Part shown: positions 13,038 through 21,225 of the stretch, in pieces
Layout of the letters: the number at the start of each line of letters is the position of its first letter
Position numbering within the stretch: position 1 is the stretch's first letter
Assembly: GCF_012396365.1 (NCBI RefSeq)
Contig: NZ_JAAXPG010000011.1
Location: forward strand, 124,001 to 188,000
Source: Nocardiopsis alborubida
GTDB lineage: Bacteria > Actinomycetota > Actinomycetes > Streptosporangiales > Streptosporangiaceae
Reading direction: 5' to 3'
Length of the DNA: 64,000 nucleotides
Notes under the pieces: model-generated
Database searches by the model: none
Seen by the model: only the letters and a program-made list of their open reading frames with translations
What the model was told of the DNA's origin: nothing
Program-made: the position numbers and the translations under genes

Positions 13038-13988
13038 GTGAGAGAGTTGAACGCAGACCTCAGGACCCGGCTGGGCGGCTGGGAGCTGCCCAACCCCGTG
13101 GTGACCGCCGCAGGGTGCGCCGGAGCGGGCCGCGAACTGGCCCAGTTCTTCGACATCGCCTCGATCGGCGCCGTCACCACCAAGTCGGTGATGCTGGAGC
13201 CCCACGCCGGGCGCCCGTCCCCGCGCATGGCCGAGACGCCCAGCGGGATGCTCAGCACCACGGGCATGCAGGGCCCGGGCGTGGACGTGTTCCTCCAACG
13301 GGACCTGCCCTGGCTGCTCTCCCGCGGCGGCCGCGCGATCGTCTCCGTCGCGGGCACCGGCATGGGTGAGTTCGGCGAGCTCGCCAGACGCGTCTCCGCG
13401 GCCGAGGGGGTCAGCGCGATCGAGGTCAACCTCTCCAGTCCGGACCCGTCCGACCCCGCGGGGCGCCGCTACGTCGACGACGCCGCCCAGGCCGCGGCTG
13501 TGGTGCGCACGGTGCGCTCCCACACCCGGTCGGGGCTGCCGGTGCTGGCCAAGCTCGCCGCCGACGTCCCCGACGTGGTGGAACTGGCGGCCGCGTGCGT
13601 GGAGGCGCGCGCGGACGGGCTGTCCATGGTCAACACCGTGCGGGGCATGGCCGTGGACACCCGCACGCTGCGCCCGGCGGTCGCCGGGGGGATGGGCGGG
13701 TTGTCGGGACCGGCGATCCGCCCTCTGGCGGTGGGGTGCGTCTACCGGGTGCACGAGGCGATGCCGGACGTGCCCATCATCGGGATGGGCGGGGTCCGCA
13801 CGGGCGCCGACGTGATGGAGTTCATGGCGGCCGGGGCCTCCGCCGTGGCGGTCGGCACGGTCAACTTCTCCGACCCCTCGGCGTGCGCCCGCGTGCTCCG
13901 CGAGTTCACCGAACTGCTGGAGGCCCGCGGGCTGAGACGGGCCGCCGACCTGGTGGGCGCCGCCCACCGGACGGGTGTGGGGGCGTGA
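13038..13988 (+). CDS. pyrD: Dihydroorotate dehydrogenase, class 1-like, with altered active site
   Basis: FMN barrel enzyme that oxidises dihydroorotate to orotate, presumably as a complex with PyrK. The fold and FMN contacts are recognisable: AVTTKSVMLEP with Lys49, AETPSGML, Lys172, SMVNTVRG (Asn199), and GMGGVRTGADVMEFMAAGASAVAVGT. The catalytic loop, however, reads NLSSPD (131-136) where class 1 enzymes have N-x-S-C-P-N. The base Cys is therefore Ser and the following Asn is Asp. The MLNS-type Asn is also Ser73. GTG 13038 is used; TTG 13047 is an alternative with GAGAGAG in front of it. No second pyrD is in the window. It may be active with Ser as base, as in class 2, or have shifted substrate. 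Confidence 0.82.
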   Translation: MRELNADLRTRLGGWELPNPVVTAAGCAGAGRELAQFFDIASIGAVTTKSVMLEPHAGRPSPRMAETPSGMLSTTGMQGPGVDVFLQRDLPWLLSRGGRAIVSVAGTGMGEFGELARRVSAAEGVSAIEVNLSSPDPSDPAGRRYVDDAAQAAAVVRTVRSHTRSGLPVLAKLAADVPDVVELAAACVEARADGLSMVNTVRGMAVDTRTLRPAVAGGMGGLSGPAIRPLAVGCVYRVHEAMPDVPIIGMGGVRTGADVMEFMAAGASAVAVGTVNFSDPSACARVLREFTELLEARGLRRAADLVGAAHRTGVGA

Positions 13989-14306
13989 CAGGCCGGGCAC
14001 GCGCCGCACAAGGGCCCTGACCGGCCTGAACGGCGTTCAGATGGCGCTGTGCGACCAAACACGCGCAATTGGTCTCTACCACTGCCTTGACCGCTACGAC
14101 CCGTCTGCGGCCGCCTGGGAGGCCGTTACGGGGAAGTGACACGGGTGGGGCGCATGAAGCGGCTCATCCGGGGAACCGCACACCTTGATGGTGTGCACAT
14201 GACAGCGAACGTGCATTCTCAGGTGCCGCGGTAAGCACGTCCGCAAGTACGTCCGTGCCTTGCACGCGCCGACCCCGGTCGGCGGCACACGATGGGAGAT
14301 ACCGAC
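13989..14306 (+). other. Intergenic region pyrD-pyrF with two leader hairpins
   Basis: This is a 318-base gap without a credible gene. Two hairpins are visible: GCACACC/GGTGTGC with loop TTGAT at 14178-14196, and GCCGACC/GGTCGGC at 14268-14283, which ends about 10 bases before the GGGAG of pyrF. The second could influence pyrF translation. No convincing promoter was found. The break suggests pyrF can be expressed separately from pyrK-pyrD. Confidence 0.35.
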
Positions 14307-15023
14307 ATGACCGAGACCACCGCGCCCTCCGCGCCCATCGCCGTGGCGCTCGACGCCAGGGACCTGGAGACCGCGGCCACCTGGGCCTCCGCGGTCGCAC
14401 CGCACGTGAGCACGGTCAAGGTGGGGCTGGAGCTGTACCTGCGCTACGGGCCCGACGTGGTCAGCGCGGTGCGCGGCGCCAGCCGGCTGGGGGTCTTCCT
14501 CGACCTGAAGCTGCACGACATCCCGGCCACGGTCGCCGGCGCCGCACGCAGCGTCGCGGGCCTGCGGCCCTCGATCCTGACCGTGCACGCCGGGGGAGGG
14601 GCGGACATGATCCGGGCCGCGGTGGAGGCCGCGCCGGAGACCAGGATCGCCGCCGTGACGGTGCTCACCTCGATGGACGAGGACGACCTGGAGCAGGTGG
14701 GGCTGCTCGGTCCGGCCCGCGACGCGGTGCGGCGCCTGGCGGCCCTGGCGGTGGGCGCCGGGGCCCGCGCGCTGGTCTGCTCGCCGCAGGAGGTGGCCCT
14801 GCTCCGCTCCGAGGTCGGGCCCGACGTCACCCTCATCACGCCGGGAGTGCGCCCGGCGGGGGCGGACAGGGGCGACCAGTCGCGCGTGGCGACCCCGGAG
14901 GAGGCCGTGGCGGCCGGTGCGGACCTGTTGGTCGTCGGCCGTCCCATCACCCGCGCGCCGGACCCGGGGGCGGCGGCGGCCTCCCTCGCGGCGGCCGTGC
15001 GGAGGGCGGGTGTCCGCGTCTAG
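14307..15023 (+). CDS. pyrF: Orotidine 5'-phosphate decarboxylase
   Basis: Final step of UMP synthesis. The catalytic tetrad is visible in [12 protein letters not shown] (Asp66, Lys68, Asp71), with the phosphate-binding end [10 protein letters not shown] and the VVGRPITRA loop. At 238 residues it is the shorter OMP decarboxylase type, unlike the longer (about 280-residue) mycobacterial type. ATG 14307 is preferred because GGGAGAT lies seven bases upstream; ATG 14292 in the same frame would start inside that ribosome binding site. pyrE is not in this window. Confidence 0.93.
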   Translation: MTETTAPSAPIAVALDARDLETAATWASAVAPHVSTVKVGLELYLRYGPDVVSAVRGASRLGVFLDLKLHDIPATVAGAARSVAGLRPSILTVHAGGGADMIRAAVEAAPETRIAAVTVLTSMDEDDLEQVGLLGPARDAVRRLAALAVGAGARALVCSPQEVALLRSEVGPDVTLITPGVRPAGADRGDQSRVATPEEAVAAGADLLVVGRPITRAPDPGAAAASLAAAVRRAGVRV

Positions 15024-15431
15024 GGAGCGAAGGGGGAGGGGGCCGCGCGGGTGCCCTTCGACGGTGCCGGGAGGCGCTGGGCGAAGGGATCGACGGAACG
15101 GGGAGACGAACCAGTGCACGGGGTCCCACGGGTCCGGTTATGTGTCACTGTCGGTCACTAATTTGGTGTGTCCGAAATTCGCCAGGCACTGCCGAGAGTG
15201 ACCCGCGTCACCCCTGTGTGACCTGCGCTGGTGGCACCCTCCGAGCCTCCTCCAATCGGGACCAAAGTCCTGGTTTTCGTATCCGCATGCAGTCGGTTAA
15301 CAACTCTCAGTAGTTAGTTCGACGAAATAGCCGCTGAAAGGGCACTTTGCGTTGCCTAACAGGGGTCGGACCTACTAACTTGCGCAGGCGTCCGCCCTCT
15401 ACAAACGAGTAGAAAACCGAGGTGACCCGGC
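15024..15431 (+). promoter_or_regulatory. ihf upstream region: promoter and palindromic site
   Basis: This 408-base gap holds no gene. TTGCCT (15352-15357), an 18-base spacer and TAACTT (15376-15381) form a candidate vegetative promoter about 50 bases before the start codon. Farther up, AGTGA-CCCGCG-TCACC (15197-15212) is a GTGA-N6-TCAC palindrome of Crp type, the same class as the site at 4139-4154. The local base composition is less GC-rich than the flanking genes, typical of a regulated promoter. Confidence 0.4.
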
Positions 15432-15755
15432 GTGGCCCTTCCTCCCCTGACACCCGAACAGCGCACCGCGGCTCTGGCCAAGGCCGCCAAGGCCAGAAAA
15501 GAGCGCGCGGAGGTCAAGAACAAGCTGAAGAACGGCGGCATCTCGCTGTCCGAGGTCCTTTCCAACGGCCTCAAGGACGACGTCATCGGCAAGATGAAGG
15601 TTTCGGCTCTGCTCGAATCCCTTCCCGGCGTCGGCAAGGTCCGGGCCAAGCAGATCATGGAGCGGCTCAACATCGCTGAGTCGCGCCGTGTCCGCGGTCT
15701 GGGAACCAACCAGCGCGCCGCCCTCGAGGCCGAGTTCGGCGACCTCACCAAGTAG
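15432..15755 (+). CDS. ihf: Actinobacterial integration host factor (sIHF/mIHF)
   Basis: Small nucleoid-associated protein that bends DNA and affects replication, supercoiling and development in Streptomyces and mycobacteria. It has 107 residues: a basic N-terminal helix rich in Lys/Arg (RTAALAKAAKARKERAEVKNKL), then a helix-two-turn-helix that includes the helix-hairpin-helix LPGVGKVRAKQIM (about 60-72) and ends with LGTNQRAALEAEF. GTG 15432 has GAGGTGACC upstream. It is not related to enterobacterial IHF. It sits between pyrF and gmk, its conserved actinobacterial place. A long hairpin follows and probably separates it from gmk. Confidence 0.94.
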   Translation: MALPPLTPEQRTAALAKAAKARKERAEVKNKLKNGGISLSEVLSNGLKDDVIGKMKVSALLESLPGVGKVRAKQIMERLNIAESRRVRGLGTNQRAALEAEFGDLTK

Positions 15756-15886
15756 CACCAGGCAGTACCCGCAACACCGAGCAGTACCGAGCAGCACCTG
15801 AACGCAGTGCACCGGTCCGCCGCGTCCCCCACAGTCGCGGCGCACACCACGCCGCGACAGCGGCCGACCCCCGGTGAGCTCTGGCC

Positions 15887-15944
15887 GGGCCGCGGCCGGC
15901 GGACGGGTGGCCCCAGGCCACGACCGTCCGCCGCGCCGCGGCCC
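15887..15944. terminator. Long hairpin between ihf and gmk
   Basis: A 20-bp stem with one bulged C (15887-15906 with 15924-15944) encloses a second 6-bp stem, GTGGCC/GGCCAC. There is no U-run. It lies about 130 bases past the ihf stop and probably acts as its terminator. Just upstream, near 15776-15798, two copies of ACCGAGCAG(T/C) stand in tandem. Just downstream, TATAAA (15950-15955) could be a gmk -10. Nothing else was seen in this 351-base gap. Confidence 0.5.
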
Positions 15945-16106
15945 GGTGGTATAAAGGAGGCTTCCCGCGACCGTACGCGGACACCCCGCACACCAGACCG
16001 CCCGCACGGTGACGGCGCCCGGACCGGCTCCGGCCAGCCGGAGCGCGACGCGAGGGCCACGGCCCCGCCCGTGGCGGACGGGCCCGAAGGGAAGCCTCGA
16101 ACACAC

Positions 16107-16694
16107 ATGCCCGATCCCGGATCCCAGTCCCGCCCGGCGCAGAAGCGGTTGACCGTTCTGTCCGGACCCTCGGGTGTGGGCAAGAGCACGGTGGTGGCCC
16201 ACCTGCGCCGTGAGAACCCCGACGTGTGGCTCTCGGTCTCGGTCACCACGCGCAGGCCCCGCCCTGGCGAACAGGACGGAGTCCAGTACCACTTCGTCAC
16301 CGACGAGGAGTTCGACCGCCTCGTCGCCGAGGACCAGCTCCTGGAGTGGGCCCAGTTCGCGGGCAACCGCTACGGCACCCCGCGCCGACCCGTCGAGGAG
16401 CGCCTGCGCGCCGGAGTGCCCGTCCTGCTGGAGATCGAACTCCAGGGCGCCCGCCAGGTGCGCGCTTCCATGCCCGACGCCCTGCACGTCTTCCTCGCTC
16501 CGCCCTCCTGGGAGGAGCTGGTGCGCCGTCTCACCGGACGCGGCACCGAGTCCGACGAGGTCATCCAGCGCCGCCTGGACGTGGCCAGGGTCGAGCTGGC
16601 CGCCGAGAAGGAGTTCGACACCACCCTCGTCAACACGTCCGTGCAGGAAGTGGGCGACGAGCTGCTAGCGTTGATCACCGCGCCCAAGGTGTGA
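16107..16694 (+). CDS. gmk: Guanylate kinase
   Basis: Phosphorylates GMP to GDP with ATP in the cytosol. It has 195 residues with the P-loop GPSGVGKST (20-28), the GMP-binding [20 protein letters not shown] segment, FAGNRYGTP, and [12 protein letters not shown]. The lid and C-terminal helices are complete. ATG 16107 is preferred, with AAGGGAAG upstream; an in-frame extension back to 15807 crosses the upstream hairpin and has no conserved sequence. It is followed by rpoZ and coaBC in the usual bacterial order, so stringent-response nucleotide pools and RNA polymerase assembly share a locus. Confidence 0.94.
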   Translation: MPDPGSQSRPAQKRLTVLSGPSGVGKSTVVAHLRRENPDVWLSVSVTTRRPRPGEQDGVQYHFVTDEEFDRLVAEDQLLEWAQFAGNRYGTPRRPVEERLRAGVPVLLEIELQGARQVRASMPDALHVFLAPPSWEELVRRLTGRGTESDEVIQRRLDVARVELAAEKEFDTTLVNTSVQEVGDELLALITAPKV

Positions 16695-16814
16695 TAGCGG
16701 CCGGGCCCGAGGCCCGCGCCACCCGCGCCGCGCCGGGAACCGTCCCGACGGCGCCCCAACGTCCGTCCACCGCGGCTCCGCGACGAGCCGCGGACCATTC
16801 CTGGGGGTAATGAA

Positions 16815-17081
16815 GTGGCTGGTACCGAGCCCGTCGCCGAAGGCATCACCAACCCGCCGATCGACGATCTGCTGGAGCTGGTGGACAGCAAGTACAGCCT
16901 GGTCACCATGGCCTCCAAGCGGGCCCGCCAGATCAACGCCTACTACGCCCAGCTGGGCGAGGGCCTGCTGGAGTACGTCGGCCCGCTGGTGGAGACCCAG
17001 GTCCAGGAGAAGTCCCTGTCCATCGCCCTGCGCGAGGTCAGGTCGGGCCTGCTCACCGCTGAGCCCTACGAAGGTTCCTGA
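16815..17081 (+). CDS. rpoZ: RNA polymerase omega subunit
   Basis: Small subunit that clamps the beta' chain and helps RNA polymerase assemble. It has 88 residues. The core omega motif is [18 protein letters not shown], then a basic helix [12 protein letters not shown], then the family's C-terminal [19 protein letters not shown] 16815 follows GGGGGTAATGAA. An ATG five bases earlier (16810) is out of frame and only opens a spurious frame. The gene follows gmk by 120 bases. Confidence 0.95.
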   Translation: MAGTEPVAEGITNPPIDDLLELVDSKYSLVTMASKRARQINAYYAQLGEGLLEYVGPLVETQVQEKSLSIALREVRSGLLTAEPYEGS

Positions 17082-17303
17082 CCGGCGTTCTCCGCGCGCT
17101 CGCGGGCGCGCACGGGGCGCGGAGGACCGGGTCTCGCGTCCGGAGGGGCACGGTGTCCTCGCCGCGCCTGGCCCGTCCCCCGTCGGCGGCCCGGCTCGTC
17201 TCGCGGGCCCCGGGTGTGCCCCTCGCGCTCCACGTGCTCGCGGGTCCGCCCGCGGCGCCCCTGGCGCGCGCGGGGCGGCCGGGGGCTGGTAGAACTCCTT
17301 TCT

Positions 17304-18521
17304 GTGAGTGACACAAACGTTCCCCGCGTGGTCCTCGGCGTCGGCGGAGGCATCGCCGCCTACAAGGCCTGCGAACTGCTGCGCCGCCTGACCGAGTCCG
17401 GCCACCGGGTCCGGGTCGTGCCCACCGCCGAGGCCCTGCGCTTCGTCGGTGAGCCCACCTGGGCCGCCCTGTCCGGCCAGCCCGTCGCCACCGGAGTGTG
17501 GGACGGGGTCCACGAGGTCCCGCACGTGCGCATCGGCCAGGAGGCCGACCTGGTGTTCGTCGCCCCGGCCACCGCCAACATCCTGGCCAGGGCCGCCGCG
17601 GGCCTGGCCGACGATCTGCTCACCAACACCCTGCTCACCGCGCGCTGTCCGGTGGTGTTCGCGCCCGCGATGCACACCGAGATGTGGGAGCACCCCGCCA
17701 CGCAGGCCAACGTGGCCACCCTGCGCTCGCGCGGCGCCGTCGTCCTCGACCCGGCCGTGGGCCGCCTGACCGGCGCCGACACCGGACGGGGGCGCCTGCC
17801 CGAGCCCTCCGAGCTGTTCGAGGCCGCCCGCCTCGTGCTGCGCCGCGGCGCGGCCGCCCCCGACCTCGCCGGACGGCGCGTGGTGGTCTCCGCGGGCGGC
17901 ACCCGCGAGGCCGTCGACCCGGTCCGCTTCCTGGGCAACCACTCCTCGGGCAAGCAGGGGTACGCCCTGGCGCGGACCGCCGCCGCCCGCGGCGCCGACG
18001 TGACCCTGGTCGCCGCCAACGTCTCCCTGCCCGACCCGGCCGGGGTGCGCGTGGTACGCGCGGGCTCGGCCGTGGAACTGGCCGAGGCCATGGAGGCCGA
18101 ACGCGTCGGCGCGGACGCGGTCGTGATGAGCGCCGCGGTGGCCGACTTCCGTCCGGTCGCCAGCGCCGCCTCCAAGATCAAGAAGAGGCCCGGCGCGGCG
18201 CCCGCGCCCATCGAACTGGCCGAGAACCCCGACATCCTCGCCGGCCTGGTCGCCTCCCGCGACGCCGAGGGACTGGCGCAGACCGTCGTGGGCTTCGCCG
18301 CCGAGACCGACGACGTGATCGCCAACGGCCGAGCCAAACTGGCCCGCAAGGGCTGCGACCTGCTCGTGGTCAACCAGGTCGGCGGCGGGCGCGCGTTCGG
18401 CACCGAGGACAACCAGGCCGTCATCCTGGGCTCGGACGGCACCGCGGTGGACGTGCCCACCGGCCCCAAGGAGGACCTCGCCGACCGGATCTGGGACCTG
18501 GTCCTGCCGCGTCTGGGGTGA
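17304..18521 (+). CDS. coaBC: Phosphopantothenoylcysteine decarboxylase / phosphopantothenate-cysteine ligase
   Basis: Bifunctional coenzyme A enzyme: the N-terminal CoaC flavoprotein decarboxylates and the C-terminal CoaB ligates cysteine using CTP. It has 405 residues. CoaC is residues 8-185, with VGGGIAAYKACELLRRL, the PHVRI active-site His, APATAN, and PAMHTEMW (the Asn of PxMNxxMW is His, common in actinobacteria from memory). CoaB starts near 190 with SAGGTREAVDPVRFLGNHSSGKQG and has AVADFRP and KIKK. GTG 17304 lacks a Shine-Dalgarno sequence. A TAGAAC element eight bases upstream (17290-17295) suggests leaderless transcription. Confidence 0.92.
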   Translation: MSDTNVPRVVLGVGGGIAAYKACELLRRLTESGHRVRVVPTAEALRFVGEPTWAALSGQPVATGVWDGVHEVPHVRIGQEADLVFVAPATANILARAAAGLADDLLTNTLLTARCPVVFAPAMHTEMWEHPATQANVATLRSRGAVVLDPAVGRLTGADTGRGRLPEPSELFEAARLVLRRGAAAPDLAGRRVVVSAGGTREAVDPVRFLGNHSSGKQGYALARTAAARGADVTLVAANVSLPDPAGVRVVRAGSAVELAEAMEAERVGADAVVMSAAVADFRPVASAASKIKKRPGAAPAPIELAENPDILAGLVASRDAEGLAQTVVGFAAETDDVIANGRAKLARKGCDLLVVNQVGGGRAFGTEDNQAVILGSDGTAVDVPTGPKEDLADRIWDLVLPRLG

Positions 18522-18693
18522 GAGGCCCGCGCGTTTCCGGCGCCCCGGCGCGGACGGCGGCCGCCGGGGCCCGGCCCGGTCGAACCACGCGTGCCCAGGA
18601 CTGGATTCCCACCGCCGAGTACGTCAGACTTCGACGTGCACCCGTGACGACCGGGGAGGTCGGCCGCGGGGTGCCCGCCCCCAGCAGTCCCGT

Positions 18694-18757
18694 TACAGTG
18701 GACCAATAACCAACCCCGTCGGTCGGTATTGGCCGCCCCGGCAGGCAGCCGGGGGCG
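18694..18757 (+). promoter_or_regulatory. metK promoter region with tandem inverted repeats
   Basis: TACAGT (18694-18699) is a good -10, placing the start near 18706. An inverted repeat, CCAATA(A)CC with GG-TATTGG (18703-18732), overlaps the start. A second hairpin, CCCCGGC/GCCGGGG (18736-18754), follows in the leader. I do not recognise a known SAM riboswitch. The repeats could be an operator plus a leader hairpin. Confidence 0.35.
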
Positions 18758-18812
18758 CCCGTGCCGCACCGGCTACATGTCAGCCAGCAGCCGCTGCAAG
18801 GAGTCACGCAAC

Positions 18813-20006
18813 GTGTCCCGCCGCCTTTTCACCTCCGAGTCGGTCACCGAAGGCCATCCCGACAAGATGGCCGACCAGATCAGTGACGCGATCCTCGACG
18901 CGATGCTCACCCATGACCCGCGCAGCCGGGTCGCGGTCGAGACGCTGATCACCACCGGTCAGGTCCACATCGCGGGAGAGGTCACCACCCAGACCTACGT
19001 CGACATCCCCGCCATCGTGCGCGGAAAGATCCTTGAGATCGGCTACGACTCCTCCGCCAAGGGGTTCGACGGTGACTCCTGCGGGGTCAACGTCTCCATC
19101 GACGCGCAGTCCCCCGACATCGCCCAGGGCGTCGACACCGCCTACGAGGCGCGCGTCGGCAACGAGGACGACGACCTCAACCGGCAGGGCGCGGGCGACC
19201 AGGGCCTGATGTTCGGCTACGCCAACCGCGAGACCCCCGAGCTCATGCCGCTGCCGATCAAGCTGGCGCACTCCCTCTCCGAGCGCCTGGCCGGGGTCCG
19301 CCGCAACGGCACGGTGCCCTACCTGCGCCCGGACGGCAAGACCCAGGTCACGGTCGAGTACGACGGCCAGACCCCGGTCCGCCTGGACACCGTCGTGGTC
19401 TCCAGCCAGCACTCGGCCGACATCAACCTCGACGAGATGCTCGCCCCCGACATCCGCGAGCACGTCATCGAGCCGGTCGTGGCCGCCTACGGCCTGGAGT
19501 CCGACGACTACCGGCTCCTGGTCAACCCGACCGGCCGGTTCGAGATCGGCGGCCCCATGGGCGACGCCGGGCTCACGGGCCGCAAGATCATCGTGGACAC
19601 CTACGGCGGATACGCCCGCCACGGCGGCGGCGCCTTCTCCGGCAAGGACCCGTCGAAGGTGGACCGTTCGGCCGCCTACGCCACCCGCTGGGTCGCCAAG
19701 AACATCGTCGCGGCCGAGCTCGCCGAGCGCGCCGAGGTCCAGGTCGCCTACGCCATCGGCAAGGCGCACCCGGTCGGCGTGTTCATCGAGACCTTCGGCA
19801 CCGAGAAGGTCGCCCCGGAACTGATCGAGAAGGCCGTCAAGGAGGTCTTCGACCTGCGTCCGGCCGCCATCGTGCGCGACCTGGACCTGCTGCGCCCGAT
19901 CTACTCCCGGACCGCCGCCTACGGGCACTTCGGGCGTGAACTGCCCGAGTTCACGTGGGAGAGCACCGAGCGCGCCGCCGCGCTGCGCTCCTTCGTGGGC
20001 GCCTGA
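18813..20006 (+). CDS. metK: S-adenosylmethionine synthetase
   Basis: Makes S-adenosylmethionine from methionine and ATP. It has 397 residues with all three MAT domains, the signature hexa- and nonapeptides being GDQGLMFGY (ATP contact) and GGGAFSGKD. The N-terminal [17 protein letters not shown] is also intact. GTG 18813 has AAGGAG nine bases upstream; an in-frame ATG farther up (18729) lies inside the leader hairpins. It continues the gmk-rpoZ-coaBC-metK order. In Streptomyces I recall priA coming next; here a DUF11 membrane protein follows instead, after strong terminators. Confidence 0.96.
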   Translation: MSRRLFTSESVTEGHPDKMADQISDAILDAMLTHDPRSRVAVETLITTGQVHIAGEVTTQTYVDIPAIVRGKILEIGYDSSAKGFDGDSCGVNVSIDAQSPDIAQGVDTAYEARVGNEDDDLNRQGAGDQGLMFGYANRETPELMPLPIKLAHSLSERLAGVRRNGTVPYLRPDGKTQVTVEYDGQTPVRLDTVVVSSQHSADINLDEMLAPDIREHVIEPVVAAYGLESDDYRLLVNPTGRFEIGGPMGDAGLTGRKIIVDTYGGYARHGGGAFSGKDPSKVDRSAAYATRWVAKNIVAAELAERAEVQVAYAIGKAHPVGVFIETFGTEKVAPELIEKAVKEVFDLRPAAIVRDLDLLRPIYSRTAAYGHFGRELPEFTWESTERAAALRSFVGA

Positions 20007-20023
20007 CCCGCACCAGCGGCGCC

Positions 20024-20081
20024 GGTCCCCCCCGGTGGGGACCTCCAGGGCGCGTACGGCCGTCACCGGCCGTGCGCGCCC
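20024..20081 (+). terminator. Tandem terminator hairpins after metK
   Basis: GGTCCCC/GGGGACC with a 6-base loop (20024-20043) is followed by a 15-bp stem with one G-U pair (20048-20062 with 20067-20081, loop TCAC). No U-run is seen. They start 18 bases past the metK stop. Confidence 0.6.
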
Positions 20082-20187
20082 TCGCGCGTGTTCCGGGTTC
20101 CTCCGCATGGCGCACGATCGAAGTGACTACTCCGTGTTATTCCATATAGACGTAATGTCATTTCTGTGCTCGTACGCGGAGGAGACC

Positions 20188-21168
20188 ATGGCCGTAGCAA
20201 CGGCGGTGTCTGCGGTGGGGCTGGTGGCCCTGCTCGCCCTGCCCGGCGCCCACCACGCACCCGGCGAGCCGGGCGGCGGCGGAGGGGAGGTCGTGCCCGG
20301 CGCGGACAGCCTGCACGTGGCCCTGGAGTCCCGCGCCGACGCGCAGCGGCCGGGCCCGGGCGACCGGATCCACTACACGGTCGACGTGCGCAACGCCGGA
20401 GGGAAGGCGGTGTCCGACGCGGAGATCGTGCAGTTCCTCCCTCCGACGGTGCGCTACGTCTCGGGGACGCCCGGGGCCGAGACGGGGGAGGGACGGGTGA
20501 CCTGGTCGCGGTCACTGGAACCCGGCGACCGCGCGACCATGCGGTTCACCGGCGAGATCACCGCGGTCCGCGGCGGGGGGCTGCACCCGGTCGCCACGGT
20601 CTGCGCGCGTCCGGAGCCGGGAGCGGTGCTGGTCTCCTGTGACGCCGCCGTGCACCGGGTCCACGGTGTGGTGCCGCCGGTGTGGGTGGTCACGGCACTG
20701 GCCTTCGCGGCCTCCGTGGCGCTGTGCGTCGGCGGCCTGGTGCGCCACCGCGACACCCGGGCGCGGCGGGAGCGGGAGCACGGACCGGAGGCGGCGCTCG
20801 TCTCCGCGGGCGCTGACGGAGCGCGGGGGAGCGCGGCGGACGCGCCCCGGGAGCCCGCCGGGGCCGGGTCCCTCCCGGAGGCGGAGAGGGCCGCTGACCG
20901 GCCGCGGCCCGTGCTCGAATCGCTGGTCGTCCACAGGGCGGCGCCCGATCACGTCACGGGGGAGCCCGTCGGAGCGCGGGCCCAGGGGGTCCTCGCGGCC
21001 GGGGAGGAGCCCGAACCGCGAGAGGCGCCCGAGACCGTCCGCGTGCCCGACCCCGCGACGGAGCCGGAGCCCGAGGCCGGTCCCCGGGCCGAGCGGGAGC
21101 GCGTACCCGCCGAGTCCGCACCCGAGTCCGCGGAGGAACCCGAACCGGTCGCCGGACCGCGCGCCTGA
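20188..21168 (+). CDS. Membrane-anchored DUF11-domain protein of unknown role
   Basis: Predicted surface protein of 326 residues. The first 22 residues (AVATAVSAVGLVALLALPGA) form a hydrophobic signal segment. A single DUF11-type beta-sandwich follows at about 45-145, recognised by GDRIHYTVDVRNAGGKAVSDAEIVQFLP and the later LEPGDRATMRFTGEI. A transmembrane helix WVVTALAFAASVALCVGGLV lies near 168-187 and an acidic, Pro/Glu-rich cytoplasmic tail of about 130 residues completes it. ATG 20188 has a strong GGAGGAG ribosome binding site. DUF11 domains are common in cell-wall proteins, but the function is unknown. It takes the place where I would expect priA and converges on the DUF349 gene, from which it is separated by a bidirectional terminator. 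Confidence 0.75.
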   Translation: MAVATAVSAVGLVALLALPGAHHAPGEPGGGGGEVVPGADSLHVALESRADAQRPGPGDRIHYTVDVRNAGGKAVSDAEIVQFLPPTVRYVSGTPGAETGEGRVTWSRSLEPGDRATMRFTGEITAVRGGGLHPVATVCARPEPGAVLVSCDAAVHRVHGVVPPVWVVTALAFAASVALCVGGLVRHRDTRARREREHGPEAALVSAGADGARGSAADAPREPAGAGSLPEAERAADRPRPVLESLVVHRAAPDHVTGEPVGARAQGVLAAGEEPEPREAPETVRVPDPATEPEPEAGPRAERERVPAESAPESAEEPEPVAGPRA

Positions 21169-21173
21169 CACGC

Positions 21174-21220
21174 GGACGGGCCGCGCCCCCTAGAGTTCGC
21201 CGGGGGAGCGCGGCCCGTCC
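21174..21220. terminator. Bidirectional terminator between convergent genes
   Basis: A 17-bp stem with one bulged A (21174-21190 with 21203-21220) lies in the 57-base gap between the two convergent stop codons. It can serve both strands. Confidence 0.75.
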
Positions 21221-21225
21221 GGGGC

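Noticed and set aside
18522..18812. Possible SAM riboswitch upstream of metK.
   Set aside because: Two hairpins exist, but I cannot match the conserved cores of SAM-I, SAM-II or SAM-IV; kept only as an unidentified leader structure.
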